From positions 3,188,119-3,252,118 of the forward strand of contig NC_059259.1 in the NCBI RefSeq assembly GCF_017591435.1: a stretch of DNA of 64,000 nt, given 5' to 3'. Below are positions 31,970-45,756 of the stretch, piece by piece; positions within the stretch are counted from its first letter, which is position 1, and each line of letters opens with the position of its first letter. A model generated the notes under the pieces. The model saw only the letters and a program-made list of their open reading frames with translations, had not been told where the DNA came from and did no database searches. The position numbers and the translations under genes are program-made. This DNA comes from Portunus trituberculatus. Its lineage: Eukaryota; Arthropoda; Malacostraca; Decapoda; Portunidae.

Positions 31970-32376
31970 ATGCAAGGACTTCTATACAAGCTGGTGAGGC
32001 TATTAACTCTATTCACCGTCCTAACAACCTTCTGTGTGGCAAGCAGGTACCGCATACCCCACCGCAGCATTACCCACACTCACAATCACACCAGATCGAC
32101 TGTGGGCCGTGTGCTTATCCCAGTGGCGCAGGCTGCAGAAAGATCCCACACTGCAGCACCAAGCCAGTGCAGTGCGGGCCTTGCGAACGCCGTGAGGGCA
32201 ACAAGTGTGTGATAAGTCCCGATTGCCAGAGTGTTATTATCACAGGAGGCTGCCGGACGTGTCATTACCCACACCCAAACACAGGAAAGTGCATACGTCT
32301 GTCCCCCTGTCACGATGATGTTTCGCTCTCGCTCCTGGTGATGTTGGAGGTGATGCTGGTCGGTGAACTGGTTTAA
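31970..32376 (+). CDS. Cysteine-rich small (probably secreted) protein, frame conflict
   Basis: The ATG at 31970 opens with a clear signal peptide (about 25 residues, MQGLLYKLVRLLTLFTVLTT then FCVAS). In that frame the rest has few Cys and stops at 32212. The frame shifted by one base carries three Cys modules of form C-x2-C-x(6-8)-C-x5-C, about 32099-32310: CGPCAYPSGAGC, CGPCERREGNKC, CRTCHYPHPNTGKC. It ends at 32376. Either one base is missing near 32041, or a 53-nt intron (31994-32046, donor GTGAGG, branch-like CTAAC, acceptor CAG) joins the ATG in frame to the Cys region but removes most of the signal peptide. The promoter spacing supports a real gene. The Cys modules resemble small secreted defence or matrix peptides; no family is named. 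Confidence 0.55.
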
Positions 32377-32412
<36 letters not shown>

Positions 32413-33120
32413 GCCCATCCTTTCTGTTCATCTGTATAACAAAGAGCAGCGCAGCGAGGCATTGCAAAATACTTCACAACCACCGCAAGAGCACAAGATA
32501 AATTATCCCGTCTCTCGTTCACCATTACTACTACTACTACTACTACTATTGCTGTTGGTGTTATTGCTGTTCCTGTCGATGTCCCAAGTTGTGATAAGGC
32601 CTCCATTCAATCTGATGCAGCCAAAGAATATAAAAGAAATAAGAAAAGAAAAGAAATGAGAAAAATAGAAAATAAAAGAAGAAGGAAAACAGGAAAAGTA
32701 GAAAAACATAGTACCATGTTGAATTAGTTTAGAGTCTTGACGGTAACAAATGGGAAGGCCTACACATAGCCTGACCGACATATAAAACGGTAAACATAGA
32801 ATTGAGAGTAATTAAAGGAAAGATTTGGGAGGCACATGTAGTCCTGACACATGAAAAAGAGCGTAACCGCAGGAGAGGGGACACTGACGGGTCTAACAGC
32901 TGGTGACTGCAGTGCCCACATTTTGCCCTCATACTCTGAGTAAGATCATATACTACCACGCCGAGGTGTGTATCTTGTGTAAAATGTGTATTACTGTGGA
33001 TTTTGATTCAAAATGTATATTGCCAGCCCTAGAGGTGTGTCTTGTGTAGGATATATATTTTTGTTTATGTACTATATGTAATGTATGGGATTATCTAACC
33101 TGTTTGTGGTGGTAGTTTTC
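32377..33120. other. Intergenic, mostly unique sequence
   Basis: A (CT)n at 32378-32410 and a short (ACT)n at about 32527-32547; otherwise A-rich unique sequence without supported genes. The 3' end of the cysteine-rich transcript probably lies here, with AATAAA-like signals not clear. Confidence 0.5.
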
Positions 33121-33124
33121 TGAG

Positions 33125-33222
33125 GAAAAGTGTAACAAACTAGAGTATAAAATGAGATGTAACTAAGGTAGAGTATGTAACAAACTAGAGTATAAAATGA
33201 GATGTAACTAAGGTAGAGTATG
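33125..33222. repeat. 47-bp tandem duplication
   Basis: GTAACAAACTAGAGTATAAA plus ATGAGATGTAACTAAGGTAGAGTAT occurs twice in a row. Confidence 0.9.
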
Positions 33223-33679
33223 TTCAAGTTCAAGACAATATAAGACAAAAGAGCCGAAGCAGAGTCATGATCTGATTGGAGTCAGAAGCGACATGGATAA
33301 AATCATTCTTTTCTTATTAAGTGGAGCTTAGAAATTTGGTGATACTGTCTAAATTAATTGATGTTTCATGAAGTTAAAAGAGGAAATCATTTGTAGAATG
33401 TTATATTTTTAGAATACTTAGATTTAAGAATTGTGTTTGATTTTGTATATGCTTGGCTGATTATGACTGAATTTTTTTATTGAATTATTTGAATTAGAAA
33501 ATTTTGTGAGAAACTTGTGTCAAGTATATGGAAAGTTAATCTGTTTCTTGCTGAACAAATCACTGACAATTATAAGTGTACTTAAATTTAAGTTAATTAA
33601 ATGTAGAAAATCCAAGCAGTGTTTATGTATTGCCTTGTGGTTATTATATTGATTAACATTCTCACACACAACCACACAA

Positions 33680-34830
33680 CTGCAACTTGCAAGTACGACA
33701 CTGGTGGCAGCACAGGGATCCGATTGCAACTGCAATAATAACCAAATATTATGTTTTTGTGAGATGAGAATTTTGATATTAAGGTGCATTGGATGTAAAA
33801 CAAGTTAATGTTGTAGACTGAACATTGAGGCAATTCATCTTATTCAACATTGCCTGAACTGCAAAGTATTTAATGGAACATATAGTTCATAAATTTCATC
33901 AGCGCAGAGCAACACTTAAAGGTCAAATAAGTCTGGAGTTATACATTATTTTTTTTCTCCATATTCTCAAACCTGCCCGCCGTACATCAGTACCGGGGAA
34001 GCTGAAGCTACAATGGCAATGGTAAAAAAAAAAAAAAAAAAAAAAAAAAATTCAAATGTTAGCTTGCTTTACTTTTGTGGAGAAGGGAAAAGCCTGAAGG
34101 CAGTATCAATATGTGAAATGCACAAACAACGCTCATGCATGGATAAAAGATTTGGAAGCCAGGACACAGTCAAACTAGACTGATGACGGCAGAATTGAAT
34201 TGGCCAAAAAATATCCATTAGATAGCATATACATGTATATGATACACTGTGCCATGAAATATCAAAGCAACTGAAATTAAGTAAAATGAAGTTTCCTTGA
34301 GAATTATCTTGAGGATAGATCGCTGCCGTGCCTGATAAGTAAGTTATCATCCGTGAGTCGCCAGCCAAAAGAAACTGTTACCGAGCTGTTTATTAGAATA
34401 GAAGGACTTGTAGCGAATTTAAAGGCTATGAAACCAGCAGGTAAGGAAGTGCGTAATGAAAAACTTGTATCCATTCTTTTTAATGCCTTACCAAAAGATT
34501 TTTCATATATTCTGGCGAATATTAGCATAAAGAAACTTCATTTAGTGTATAAAAAAGCTCTTAAGTATGTAGTCTCGCATCCTTCAATTCAATGACGCTG
34601 CAGTGAAAAAGAAAAACAAAGTATTTCCTGTTAATTGTTGTGACCGAATTAGCTGTGTCAATCAAGAATCCACAGTGTACCGTCCGCAGACTGGCAGGAG
34701 TAATATGCCCTATCAGAGATGTGGTTGAGATAACAACACTATTCAGAATTATAGAACCACTGAATGTTTTAGATGTCACAAGTGGGTCACTTTGCTTGGT
34801 AATGCACTTAGTCCAGACAAAGTAGACAAA
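33680..34830 (+). mobile_element. LTR-retrotransposon relic (possible PBS and gag)
   Basis: TACGACACTGGTGGCAGCAC at about 33692 looks like an LTR end followed by a primer-binding site of the TGGTGGCAGC type. About 650 bp further, 34353-34595 encodes KETVTELFIRIEGLVANLKA and KLVSILFNALPKDFSYILAN, a gag pattern of Copia-like elements (UBN2-type). A Cys pair (CFRCHK) at about 34760 may be the remains of a zinc knuckle. No protease, RT or integrase was seen, and stops interrupt the frame. The upstream LTR start was not fixed. Confidence 0.45.
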
Positions 34831-35329
34831 AAAGGCCGAATAGGGAAAAAAAATCATGTTTTTCTTTTTATATCTAGCAGGAATTCCTCTCAATGGTGCT
34901 TCTCTCTCTCTCTCTCCATATTTACCGTTTTTCTCCAAAACGGTACATCACACGGCTAAAAATATGCATAACAAAAATAGCGAGTTAAATTCTACACAAG
35001 TTCATTTCTATGTCCATTTGCTCTAGATATTACGGTTATTTGCAAAAAAAAAAAAGACCGAAATTAGGAGACTCATTTTTGCGGATATGCAAAAAATGCA
35101 TTTTGTCCTTAAATTTTGTTTAATGACTCTGAAACTACTAACTAATCTCCCATAGTATTTTTTCTCTAGAAAGAATCAGTAAAGTAGAAGACACATTTTA
35201 CCACAAATAAAAGGAAAATTTAAAGTCACAGTTAAACGATTATTTTTTGGAGAATTTTGCATCTAAATGTAATTGGAGTATAATTATTTCATAGAGCTAA
35301 GTCACAAGACTATATACTAGAATGGAAAA

Positions 35330-35480
35330 GGTTTGAGCTGCCGACCATGAGATCATTAGCCAAGCGCTTTACCGACTGCGCTGCCAGGAGCCCATATGTA
35401 GATGTATACCATGTATTGTATTTCCACAATACCCTTGAGGCAGCGTCTCCGGCGCATTTTTTTTTTTTTTTTTTTTCTGA
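35330..35480 (-). mobile_element. tRNA-like SINE scrap
   Basis: On the minus strand TGGCAGCGCAGTCGGTAAAG then CGCTTGGCTAATGATC is an A-box-like tRNA head; a T-run at 35458-35477 could be an A-tail of the same or a second short insertion. Confidence 0.5.
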
Positions 35481-36027
35481 GTGGTATCCCCTGTAGGTCT
35501 AATCCACTCCTGTTTTTACTTCTGCATCTTTGGCACAATCACTCTTTTAGTATGCTTTCTTATTACTGGAAAAGATCGTCGTCCGAAGCCAGGTCATCAA
35601 TATCATGCATAAATTTTGGAGAATTCATGCATGCCTGGCCATTGCACATGGAGCACATTGCAGAACAAACCAGTCCAACTTTAACACAGCCACACTGCTT
35701 ACCATAACCAGATTTACAACTGCATCTAATTACTTTCAGGATCTTAATTGGTGTTGGAGGTGCAGCTGTGTAAACACCATCTCCACTTTTTTCCCAGTCC
35801 CAGATTTCTGGCTGTTTTACTTCTCGCCATCATTCAATTTGATAGTAGACTCGATAGCTGTGTTGTCGAGGTGTTGTAAGTGTGTGTGGGCGGAAGGCAT
35901 GATACCAATAGAGCATTACTTGAATGACGGACTTTTTTTGTTAAATGAAATAAATCTGTAATGGTTGAGGTCTCTCTATGTTGGACCATTAAAGAGGGCA
36001 TGAAATTCTCTCCAGCGGCTGCTACTT

Positions 36028-36600
<573 letters not shown>

Positions 36601-39057
36601 ATGTCTTGAAAAATTTAAGGTGATCATATTTATTAAGAAGACTAACAGTATTAATTTTTCTTGTCCATAAAATGATGATGTATCACAGCTACTAAAGGAA
36701 TGGGCAAACATCACTGATTCCTTGAAGTTACGTAAGATCTTAGTAACATTGCTGAATTTCTTAAGAACTGTATACTCTTCTGGGGAAATTTCCTTCTTTC
36801 AACATTAAACCATTTTTTTTTTTTTTTTCTTCAGAGGTTAGTGCAGTGATGAGAGTCAGAGGTCCATTTCCTGTCCGACTACAACAACTGATTCATGTTG
36901 ATCCGCTTCTAAGATTGTAGTCTGGACGATTAATACACCAGCATCATCTGCTGCAGTGTGCTCGAATACCTTCAGAATGAAATGCCTCACACAAATGCAT
37001 AATTAGGCGTTGCTTATTCTTTAGATTGCTCAAGAACTTAGCCTGGGGAACACTGAGTAAGGTATTGTTATCAAATATTATTTCAGATGCACATTAAATT
37101 TGTTTCATCAGTCCTTGTTGGCGTAAGATGTTTTGTGTACTTATCTCATTTGTTGAGTAACCATCAATAATGACTGTGACTTCTTTACCGTAGTGCTTCT
37201 GAATGAAATCAACATATGAAACACTAATACCTGCAAAGGAACCTTGCTTTGGCCAAACAACACAATGAATCAAGTGACAACCATTTATTGCATACTTTGT
37301 CCCCGAATCATGAATGTTTCCTTCTTTGACATCGTTGAACATTTTATACTGTACAAAGCAGACTTTTTTGTCTTTCTCATTAATCCCGCCTCATCAAATA
37401 CTAATGATGGGACACTGGCGCACTCGTAAGTGAAACAGTCCTCCAATTCTTGAAGTACCTTTAAAGTGCAAATTATTCTCTGAAACAACTGAGTGGAATC
37501 AGCATGAATGGTGTCATCTTCGACTTTAACGCTAGCAATAGCAGGAGACAGTGGTTTCACTTTCACTATCTTGTTGCGGTGTACTTTTATTTCACCAAAA
37601 GTTTCTTTATTTTTCAGGGATTCTTCCATTATCTTTTTGCCAATATCTTTAGTTTTGTCGCAGTTTATATGTTCTGGTGGTACCATACCAGTTGATAATG
37701 AAACGAGTCCCTCTTTTCCGACGAATGGGGAGTGTTGATGAAACTTTGAACAAATGTTTGAACATTTTTCTTATCCTTTCCAATCCTTGACTCCCTTAGT
37801 TCAACATACTGATAGCTTCTACACGCCTGATTATAAACCGCACAACACTTTTACATAAATGATGAACTACAGGTAAACGGAAGACCCATTTCTTCAAAAC
37901 ACTTTCAGTGAAACCTCTTCCGTGAGCAATACCTCCAATGCCCATCATGATTTTAATCACTGTTCTCTCGCCATATCTGACCATACACCACACCAGTACT
38001 TTTCTAAACGTCGACTGGTAAAGCAAATATCATCTGTAATTTCTAATACTCATTATGTGGCACATTGAGAAGAAAATAATCCATATCTTGAAGTTATAGC
38101 TGGCAAGATTTAGCATACTGTATGTGGCCAGTGGCATAGAAAATGGGCAACATGGTTCTTACACAGTCTAAATTAAACTTCCAGTTTCCCATGTGTTCTG
38201 CCTCAATGAAATGCAATGCAATAGTCACAAGCTCAAAGTTCTGTAGCCATAACTGAGCTGTCTTTCCTTTTTCCAAATTTTAGCCATATAATCATTCCAG
38301 TTTAATTGGATTCATTTCAGAATATCATCACTTTCAACTACAATGTATGATGGAGGATGAGTCTTGAATGATGACAAAATTTTCTCAATATGCTGTCTGT
38401 CACTATCATCAATAGTAACTTCTTGAAATATGAGTTTTGCCAATGCACAGTATGTCAGCATATGAGGTCTAATAGCTTGAGCATATGCATGTCCTGACAG
38501 CATGTGTGGTACCGATGAAGAACCATAAGCATAGTTCTGGAATCCCGCTGCCCTCCATGATGTATCCAATAGACCCAAGATAAGACATAAACCGATGAAA
38601 TCTCCCAGTCTTACATTGCTGAGTTCACCATATGGATTTGAGGACACTGTATCCTTAGCTTTGATGTAGAGTGGCTGCTCAAAAGTTACGGAGTATGATA
38701 ACTTGCTTCGATTTCTTTTATTTCCTGGGCAGCATAGTTTAAACTTTAAAGCACTTAGCACAGTATTATTGTACTCAGTTGGTGGTAGGCTGATGAAAGA
38801 CAGTCCAAGAATTTTTGACTGATCATAAGAATGAGCATATGTTATGAAACCTTGCCATGTTGGGAATGAAGGGGTTTGAAGGAATACACAGAGATCAGCT
38901 TCACTGCTAGACACATTTACCAGTTTTAAAGCATTCGAACCTTCTTTTTGTTTTCCCCAAAACTTTTTTATTTTAATTTTTCCAGCTGCACCAATCTCAT
39001 ATCCAAGGATGGAATACTGATCAGTTTATGTATTTCCTGAGTTCTTACAGTTCTTGA

Positions 39058-39150
39058 TTTATCTTCTTAATGCAAGAGGGGCATCTGGCCAAGAGCAACA
39101 AAAAAAAAAAAAAAAGCCCCACTGGGTTGCCAGTTCCCTTAATGCTCTTA
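39058..39150 (-). mobile_element. Scrap of LINE B 3' end
   Basis: GGCATCTGGCCAAGAGCAAC, A-run and CCCACTGGGTTGCCAGTTCC match the LINE B 3' terminus at 51105-51165. It lies near the 5' end of the decayed gene. Confidence 0.6.
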
Positions 39151-39159
39151 GTCCTAACA

Positions 39160-40120
39160 ATCCATCTGATGGAAGTTTAAAGTTACTCACTACATAGAAA
39201 TCAATTTGAATAGGCTGAGTATTTTTACAAGCCCTTATGAACAAGGAAACAATTCCTAGTATTGTGAGCGCTGATCCTGTGACACCAGAAAAACTAAGTC
39301 ACTGGACAAAGACCCCATTTGCCACCACGTGAATTAGTTTTGTAACATTCTTCAGAAATTACGTTTACAGTAATTTCAGTGTCTACAGCCAAAGACAAGT
39401 GGTGTTTACTTACCCTTACTGGCAGTGCTATTATTTCTTTTGTTCTTTGCAGCATTTATATTGAAATACACTGACATGTCAGAAGTATATGCTGCATCAG
39501 CGTCATGCACATTTGTGTGACTTGCCGGGTTTATTTGTTACTGTGCGCTCGGCTTCCCCACACTTCCTTGAAGCATGCAAACTTGCTTTGGTTTGTCTTT
39601 AATTTCTAATCAATTTATGTCCCAACACTGATCAGACCCTTACACTGGCCGTGTACGAGACAAAACTAATTTTTTTCTTTCTCCGTAAAACCTTGCTCTA
39701 CCTGAGTTCACCTGGAGTTGTGTACTAGCTTTTGGCTTTATAAAGAGATTATTCCCTTTTTGGTTGTTGTTTGAATCAGACCTACAGGATGCCAGTTTTT
39801 GGTCCCTACGCCTTTTATAAAACTGCTTTTCAGTGTTGCTAATTTTGTTAGAATATGTACAAGCAGTTTCCAGACCTGCCATGGATGTCGCACAAGGTTG
39901 TGGTTGATCGCCATGACGCCATCAGTGAGCGGAGTGACCTATGAGTGTTTAGTTTCTTTGGTGCGAGAATTTTGTTCTCTTCTTTCTTTAGCTGCTACCA
40001 CAAGATGAGCCACTTTGTCTCTCGGTTGGAACCTGAAATTACTTAAGTTCCCTCACATCATCATTGAGAAAAATCAATAAATATTGGAATTCCATCAGCG
40101 AAACTAGTCGGGAATAAACT
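39160..40120. other. Unique sequence, no supported gene
   Basis: Short minus-strand frames (for example 39882-39640) lack motifs. It may be an upstream part of the decayed gene. Confidence 0.4.
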
Positions 40121-40149
40121 CACCCTTGCACCTTTGTTTCTATTCACCT

Positions 40150-40628
<479 letters not shown>

Positions 40629-40824
40629 AAGGTTATGTTTGAAACCAAGTGCGCAGTGAAAACAGGTTTTGTCAAGCCTCTCCTGTACGTCTATTTCTTT
40701 CTCCACATTCGTGTCCTCCATCTCCTTCAGCTGAATATTTTTTTTTTTTCCATTTCACTATCAATACTGCCATATCGGTAATAATTGTAATAATGATAAT
40801 AATAACCATAACAATTAGTATTAT

Positions 40825-40827
40825 TTC

Positions 40828-40877
<50 letters not shown>

Positions 40878-40885
40878 TAATAGTA
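40825..40885. repeat. (AAT)n microsatellite
   Basis: About 19 AAT units just before a LINE 3' fragment. Confidence 0.95.
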
Positions 40886-40889
40886 ATAA

Positions 40890-41215
40890 TAAACAATGTA
40901 TTAAGGTCAGAAAAAAGGCGAATAGAGTATTAAATTGGGATTCATTTTTAGAAGTATTAAAAGCAGGAGTCCTGAAGTAATACTGAAATTATACTTGGCG
41001 GTGGTCAGGCCACATCTTGACTATGCAGTACTATTCTGGTCCCCACAATTCAGGAAGGACATAGCTCTGTTGGAGTCAGTACAAAGGAGGATGACTAAAA
41101 AGATACAGGGGGTGAGGGATATTCCCTATGAAGAGAGACTAAAAAAACTCAACCTGCATTCCTTAGAGAGACACAGGTTGAGGAGACCTGATAGACGTAT
41201 TTAAGGTCGTCGTAG
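40890..41215 (+). mobile_element. LINE C-terminal fragment (CR1-like)
   Basis: The plus-strand frame reads LKLYLAVVRPHLDYAVLFWS, LLESVQRRMTKKIQGVRDIP and YEERLKKLNLHSLERHRLRR. This is the conserved region after RT in CR1-type LINEs, as at 11740-11382. No RT is left. It differs in sequence from LINE A. Confidence 0.75.
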
Positions 41216-41757
41216 CGAGTGTTATAGAAGAACGTGTCATAGAAGTTGTTCAATATCATGGGTAAACTCATGTATCATTACATCTTACATTAGAATACAG
41301 TTTCCCCACAAACTTGTTTCAGTTACATGCAAATTTGATTTTCAGTGAATATATTTTTCTCGTATTTTATGGTACTTTGGGTGAGCATATGTAGTAAACT
41401 AAAGATGTTTGTATGACTTACTGTGCTGGAAATGAGAGACTAGGTTCTCAGTAACAATCTCATTAGAGTATATTTCTCTTAATTCTTTTCTCTTTTTTTA
41501 TATGAATTTTTTGCGTGTGTCACTTCAAAAGTGCTGTGAAATCAGGTAGAAAAAATGATACAAAAATAGGGGTTAACTTTTCTTTTATTTATTTTTAACC
41601 AGATTAGAGAATACATTTTCCCCTTCCCAATGCAAAAAAAAAAAAAAATGAACCAAATATTTCAATTAGGGCCAGAAATGTGCTATACCAAAGAACAAAA
41701 ACTTAAATTTTCCAGGAGAGGCCATTTAAAGTTTGAAGTACATACAGTGCGCCGTTT
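41216..41757. other. AT-rich unique sequence
   Basis: No gene or repeat family recognised apart from a T-rich stretch. Confidence 0.5.
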
Positions 41758-42225
41758 TTAAAAGACTCCGGCCTCGTAGTCACCCTCTACTTCTGTTTGT
41801 TTATGTTTTCTCTTGTTTGTTATGGCTTCACGGGCTCGGTCTTTTCTTTTCAGGTAGGACTCTTGCAGTTTTGTGTATTGTTGACCAAAACAAGGAACTA
41901 TGAATCCTGCCTCATAGCCCACATTGTAGTCGAGGCTAGCTTGAGCAACAGCAAAGTCAAGGATGTTTTTGTTTGCTTTTTTATACTTAGAGCAATAACG
42001 CCAGACTCGTGAATGCAAGTGTTCATTTTGGTTCTGTGTTTTCCCAAGAAGGCATGCAGATAATATTTTGTCTGAGGTTAGTCGCTTATATTCTCCCCAT
42101 ACCTTCTGGCGGAGTTCACTTGGCAGAACAAAGCCTACTTTCACGGTTTTGTGGGAGGGAATTGGTTGATCATTTGCTATTGCTTTCTGATAGAAGCAAT
42201 AACTATCCTTCGATTTTGGGCACAA
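41758..42225 (-). pseudogene. Mutator-like transposase C-terminal relic
   Basis: A 155-residue frame reads CPKSKDSYCFYQKAIANDQP, a middle GEYKRLTSDKILSACLLGKT then QNQNEHLHSRVWRYCSKYKK, and a C-terminal AVAQASLDYNVGYEAG. The order CP-x-(G/K)-DSWC, then (L/R)C-GKTQN-NE-LHS-W, is what I recall of the animal Mutator-like transposase domain found in multi-copy invertebrate proteins. It is only the last third of such a protein, with no catalytic residues identified. It opens close to a Pro/Ala-rich frame at 42488-42230 that may be unrelated. Confidence 0.5.
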
Positions 42226-42582
42226 ATGGTGTTGTGGGTTGGGTTCTTAGCAGCTGATGTTGGTGGTGGAGGGGCGGCTAAGGTCGAGGGAGAGGAGGCA
42301 GGGGTCACTGGAGCAGAGGCTATGGGCTCCTGTTTCACTCTCTCTCTGCATTTTACGGGCCTCCCTGGCCCTCTCTGCCCTGTTGCTGCTTTATCTTGAC
42401 CTTTTTGACACCTCCCATGATTGTAGATAGTGAAATGGGCGGAAAATGAGCGGGATCGAGTATGGTAATGGCAGTATGGTAATGACATGCACTCCCTTCT
42501 TCCCTGCTTCCCCGTGGTGGATATGAGGCTATTTCAAGGTACTTAAAGCTTCAAAATTGAATGTTGTAGTATATATACACTG

Positions 42583-43075
<493 letters not shown>

Positions 43076-43203
43076 GTGTGGGAAGCAAGGCCCCAATGCC
43101 ACATACCCTCTAATACCAAAATTTGCCACGCACAAAGTTTGGCAGCGCCGCAGGCCGGGACATCCCCGAGAAAGCCAACGATTTTCATAAAATGGTCAGA
43201 CTA

Positions 43204-43256
<53 letters not shown>

Positions 43257-43345
43257 CTAGTAGTAGTAGAAATAGTAGTAGTAGTAGCAGCAGTGGTGGT
43301 GGTGGTGGTGGTGGTGGTAGTGGTGGAAATGGTGGTGCAGTAGTG

Positions 43346-43382
<37 letters not shown>

Positions 43383-43629
43383 TGGAGAAAGAAATGGTAG
43401 TAGTAGTAGCAGTGGTAGTGGTAGTGGTGCCAGTGGTAGTAGTAGTAATAGTGGTGCTGGCAGAAGCAGTAGTAGCAGTAGTAGTAGTAGTAGTAGTAGT
43501 AGTAGCTAGTAGTAGTAGTAGTAGCAGTAGCAGTGAAGGTGGGACTAGTAGTAGTATTATAACTTTTATTTTTGTTATTATTATTATCATTATTATTAAT
43601 GTTATTATCATCATTACTATTATTATTAA

Positions 43630-43677
<48 letters not shown>

Positions 43678-43747
43678 CATTATTATTAATAGCAAAATTA
43701 ATAGTAATACAATAATAATAATAATAATGATAATAATAATAATAATA

Positions 43748-43801
<54 letters not shown>

Positions 43802-43807
43802 GTTATT

Positions 43808-43894
<87 letters not shown>

Positions 43895-43920
43895 GTTATT
43901 ATTGTTATTATTATTATTTA
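43204..43920. repeat. (AGT)n/(GGT)n then (ATT)n/(AAT)n
   Basis: AGT-type trinucleotides 43204-43560, then ATT/AAT types to 43920. Long Ser-, Val-, Ile- or Asn-only frames across it are artefacts. Confidence 0.97.
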
Positions 43921-44009
43921 TATATTTTTTTTATTTTTATCGTTACTAATTTGATTTTTAATAATATTGTTAGTATTATTTTTATATTCAGGAATATTTT
44001 ATCATAAAC

Positions 44010-44930
<921 letters not shown>

Positions 44931-44990
44931 TGAGGCCTGTCGCCAGACAGATTATAATTTGAAAGCTGAAACAAGCTGGCGTCACTCAGT

Positions 44991-44991
<1 letters not shown>

Positions 44992-45037
<46 letters not shown>
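44992..45037. repeat. (GT)n microsatellite
   Basis: About 22 GT units. Confidence 0.95.
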
Positions 45038-45039
<2 letters not shown>

Positions 45040-45464
45040 ATAATGGTAGTAGGATCATTGTGACTATAGCATGGTCCGTCTACTCTAAGATAACTCCTGG
45101 GTTTCTGGCTAGAATTTTTTTGTCATTTAGTCTTTACAGTGTTGCCGGCGATTTTTCTGGCTTTCCCACCCACTCACTACTTTTTTCTGCTATACCATAA
45201 ACTATAAGTTGCAGGTACAATATTGATGTATGTGTGTACGCATGTAGGTATGTATGTGGAGGAGGTAGTCGACACTTACCGAAATGATAATTTACTCCCA
45301 GCGAGGTCTAATAGCACTAATTCAGGTGGTGCTGTGTATCTTCCATTAAGGCTACTTGTGATCTGACTGTGTCTTACAGCTCAACCGCGCAGTCAGAGGC
45401 ACGCAACCTGGATTCAGAGGTGGTTACCATGAGCCCAAACTATCGGCATGACATTTATATATTT

Positions 45465-45712
45465 TATCTTTCTAAATTGATGAAATACTATTTAATATTT
45501 CAATATAAAAAATTTAGGCACGTTCTTTTTAGTTTAAATAAAAGGTTTTTATTACATATATTATGTTTATTTTTCAATGGAATAGCATACGGATGGATAT
45601 GAAGCCATCCCAACTTTGCTCCGCTAATCCCGGACAAGTTCCAGCTATCTGGAGCGGATGTTCCTCGTTCCGCGTATCATGGGCCAGTGTGATAGCCCCT
45701 TTAGGGATGTGT
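45465..45712. repeat. Dispersed repeat shared with 29165-29415
   Basis: CTAAATTGATGAAAT, GGCACGTTCTTTTTAGTTTA, ATGGATATGAAGCCATCCCA, TTTGCTCCGCTAATC and GGGCCAGTGTGATAGCCCCT occur in the same order at both places. It appears to be a LINE B-associated 3' sequence without the coding part. Confidence 0.8.
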
Positions 45713-45756
45713 TGTGTACCGATGTATACGGTATACCGAAATACCGGGATTTTTTT

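Noticed and set aside
31825..31970. Upstream start at 31825 for the cysteine-rich frame
   Set aside because: It lies upstream of the TATA box and initiator, so it would not be in the predicted transcript. The ATG at 31970 fits the promoter better.
42177..42488. Pro/Ala-rich minus frame next to the Mutator-like relic
   Set aside because: No recognisable domain or splice link; left unannotated because chance GC-rich reading is as likely.
43076..43954. 292-codon plus frame (Ser/Val/Ile/Asn runs)
   Set aside because: Product of AGT, GGT and ATT/AAT trinucleotide repeats, with no codon variation beyond the repeat unit.
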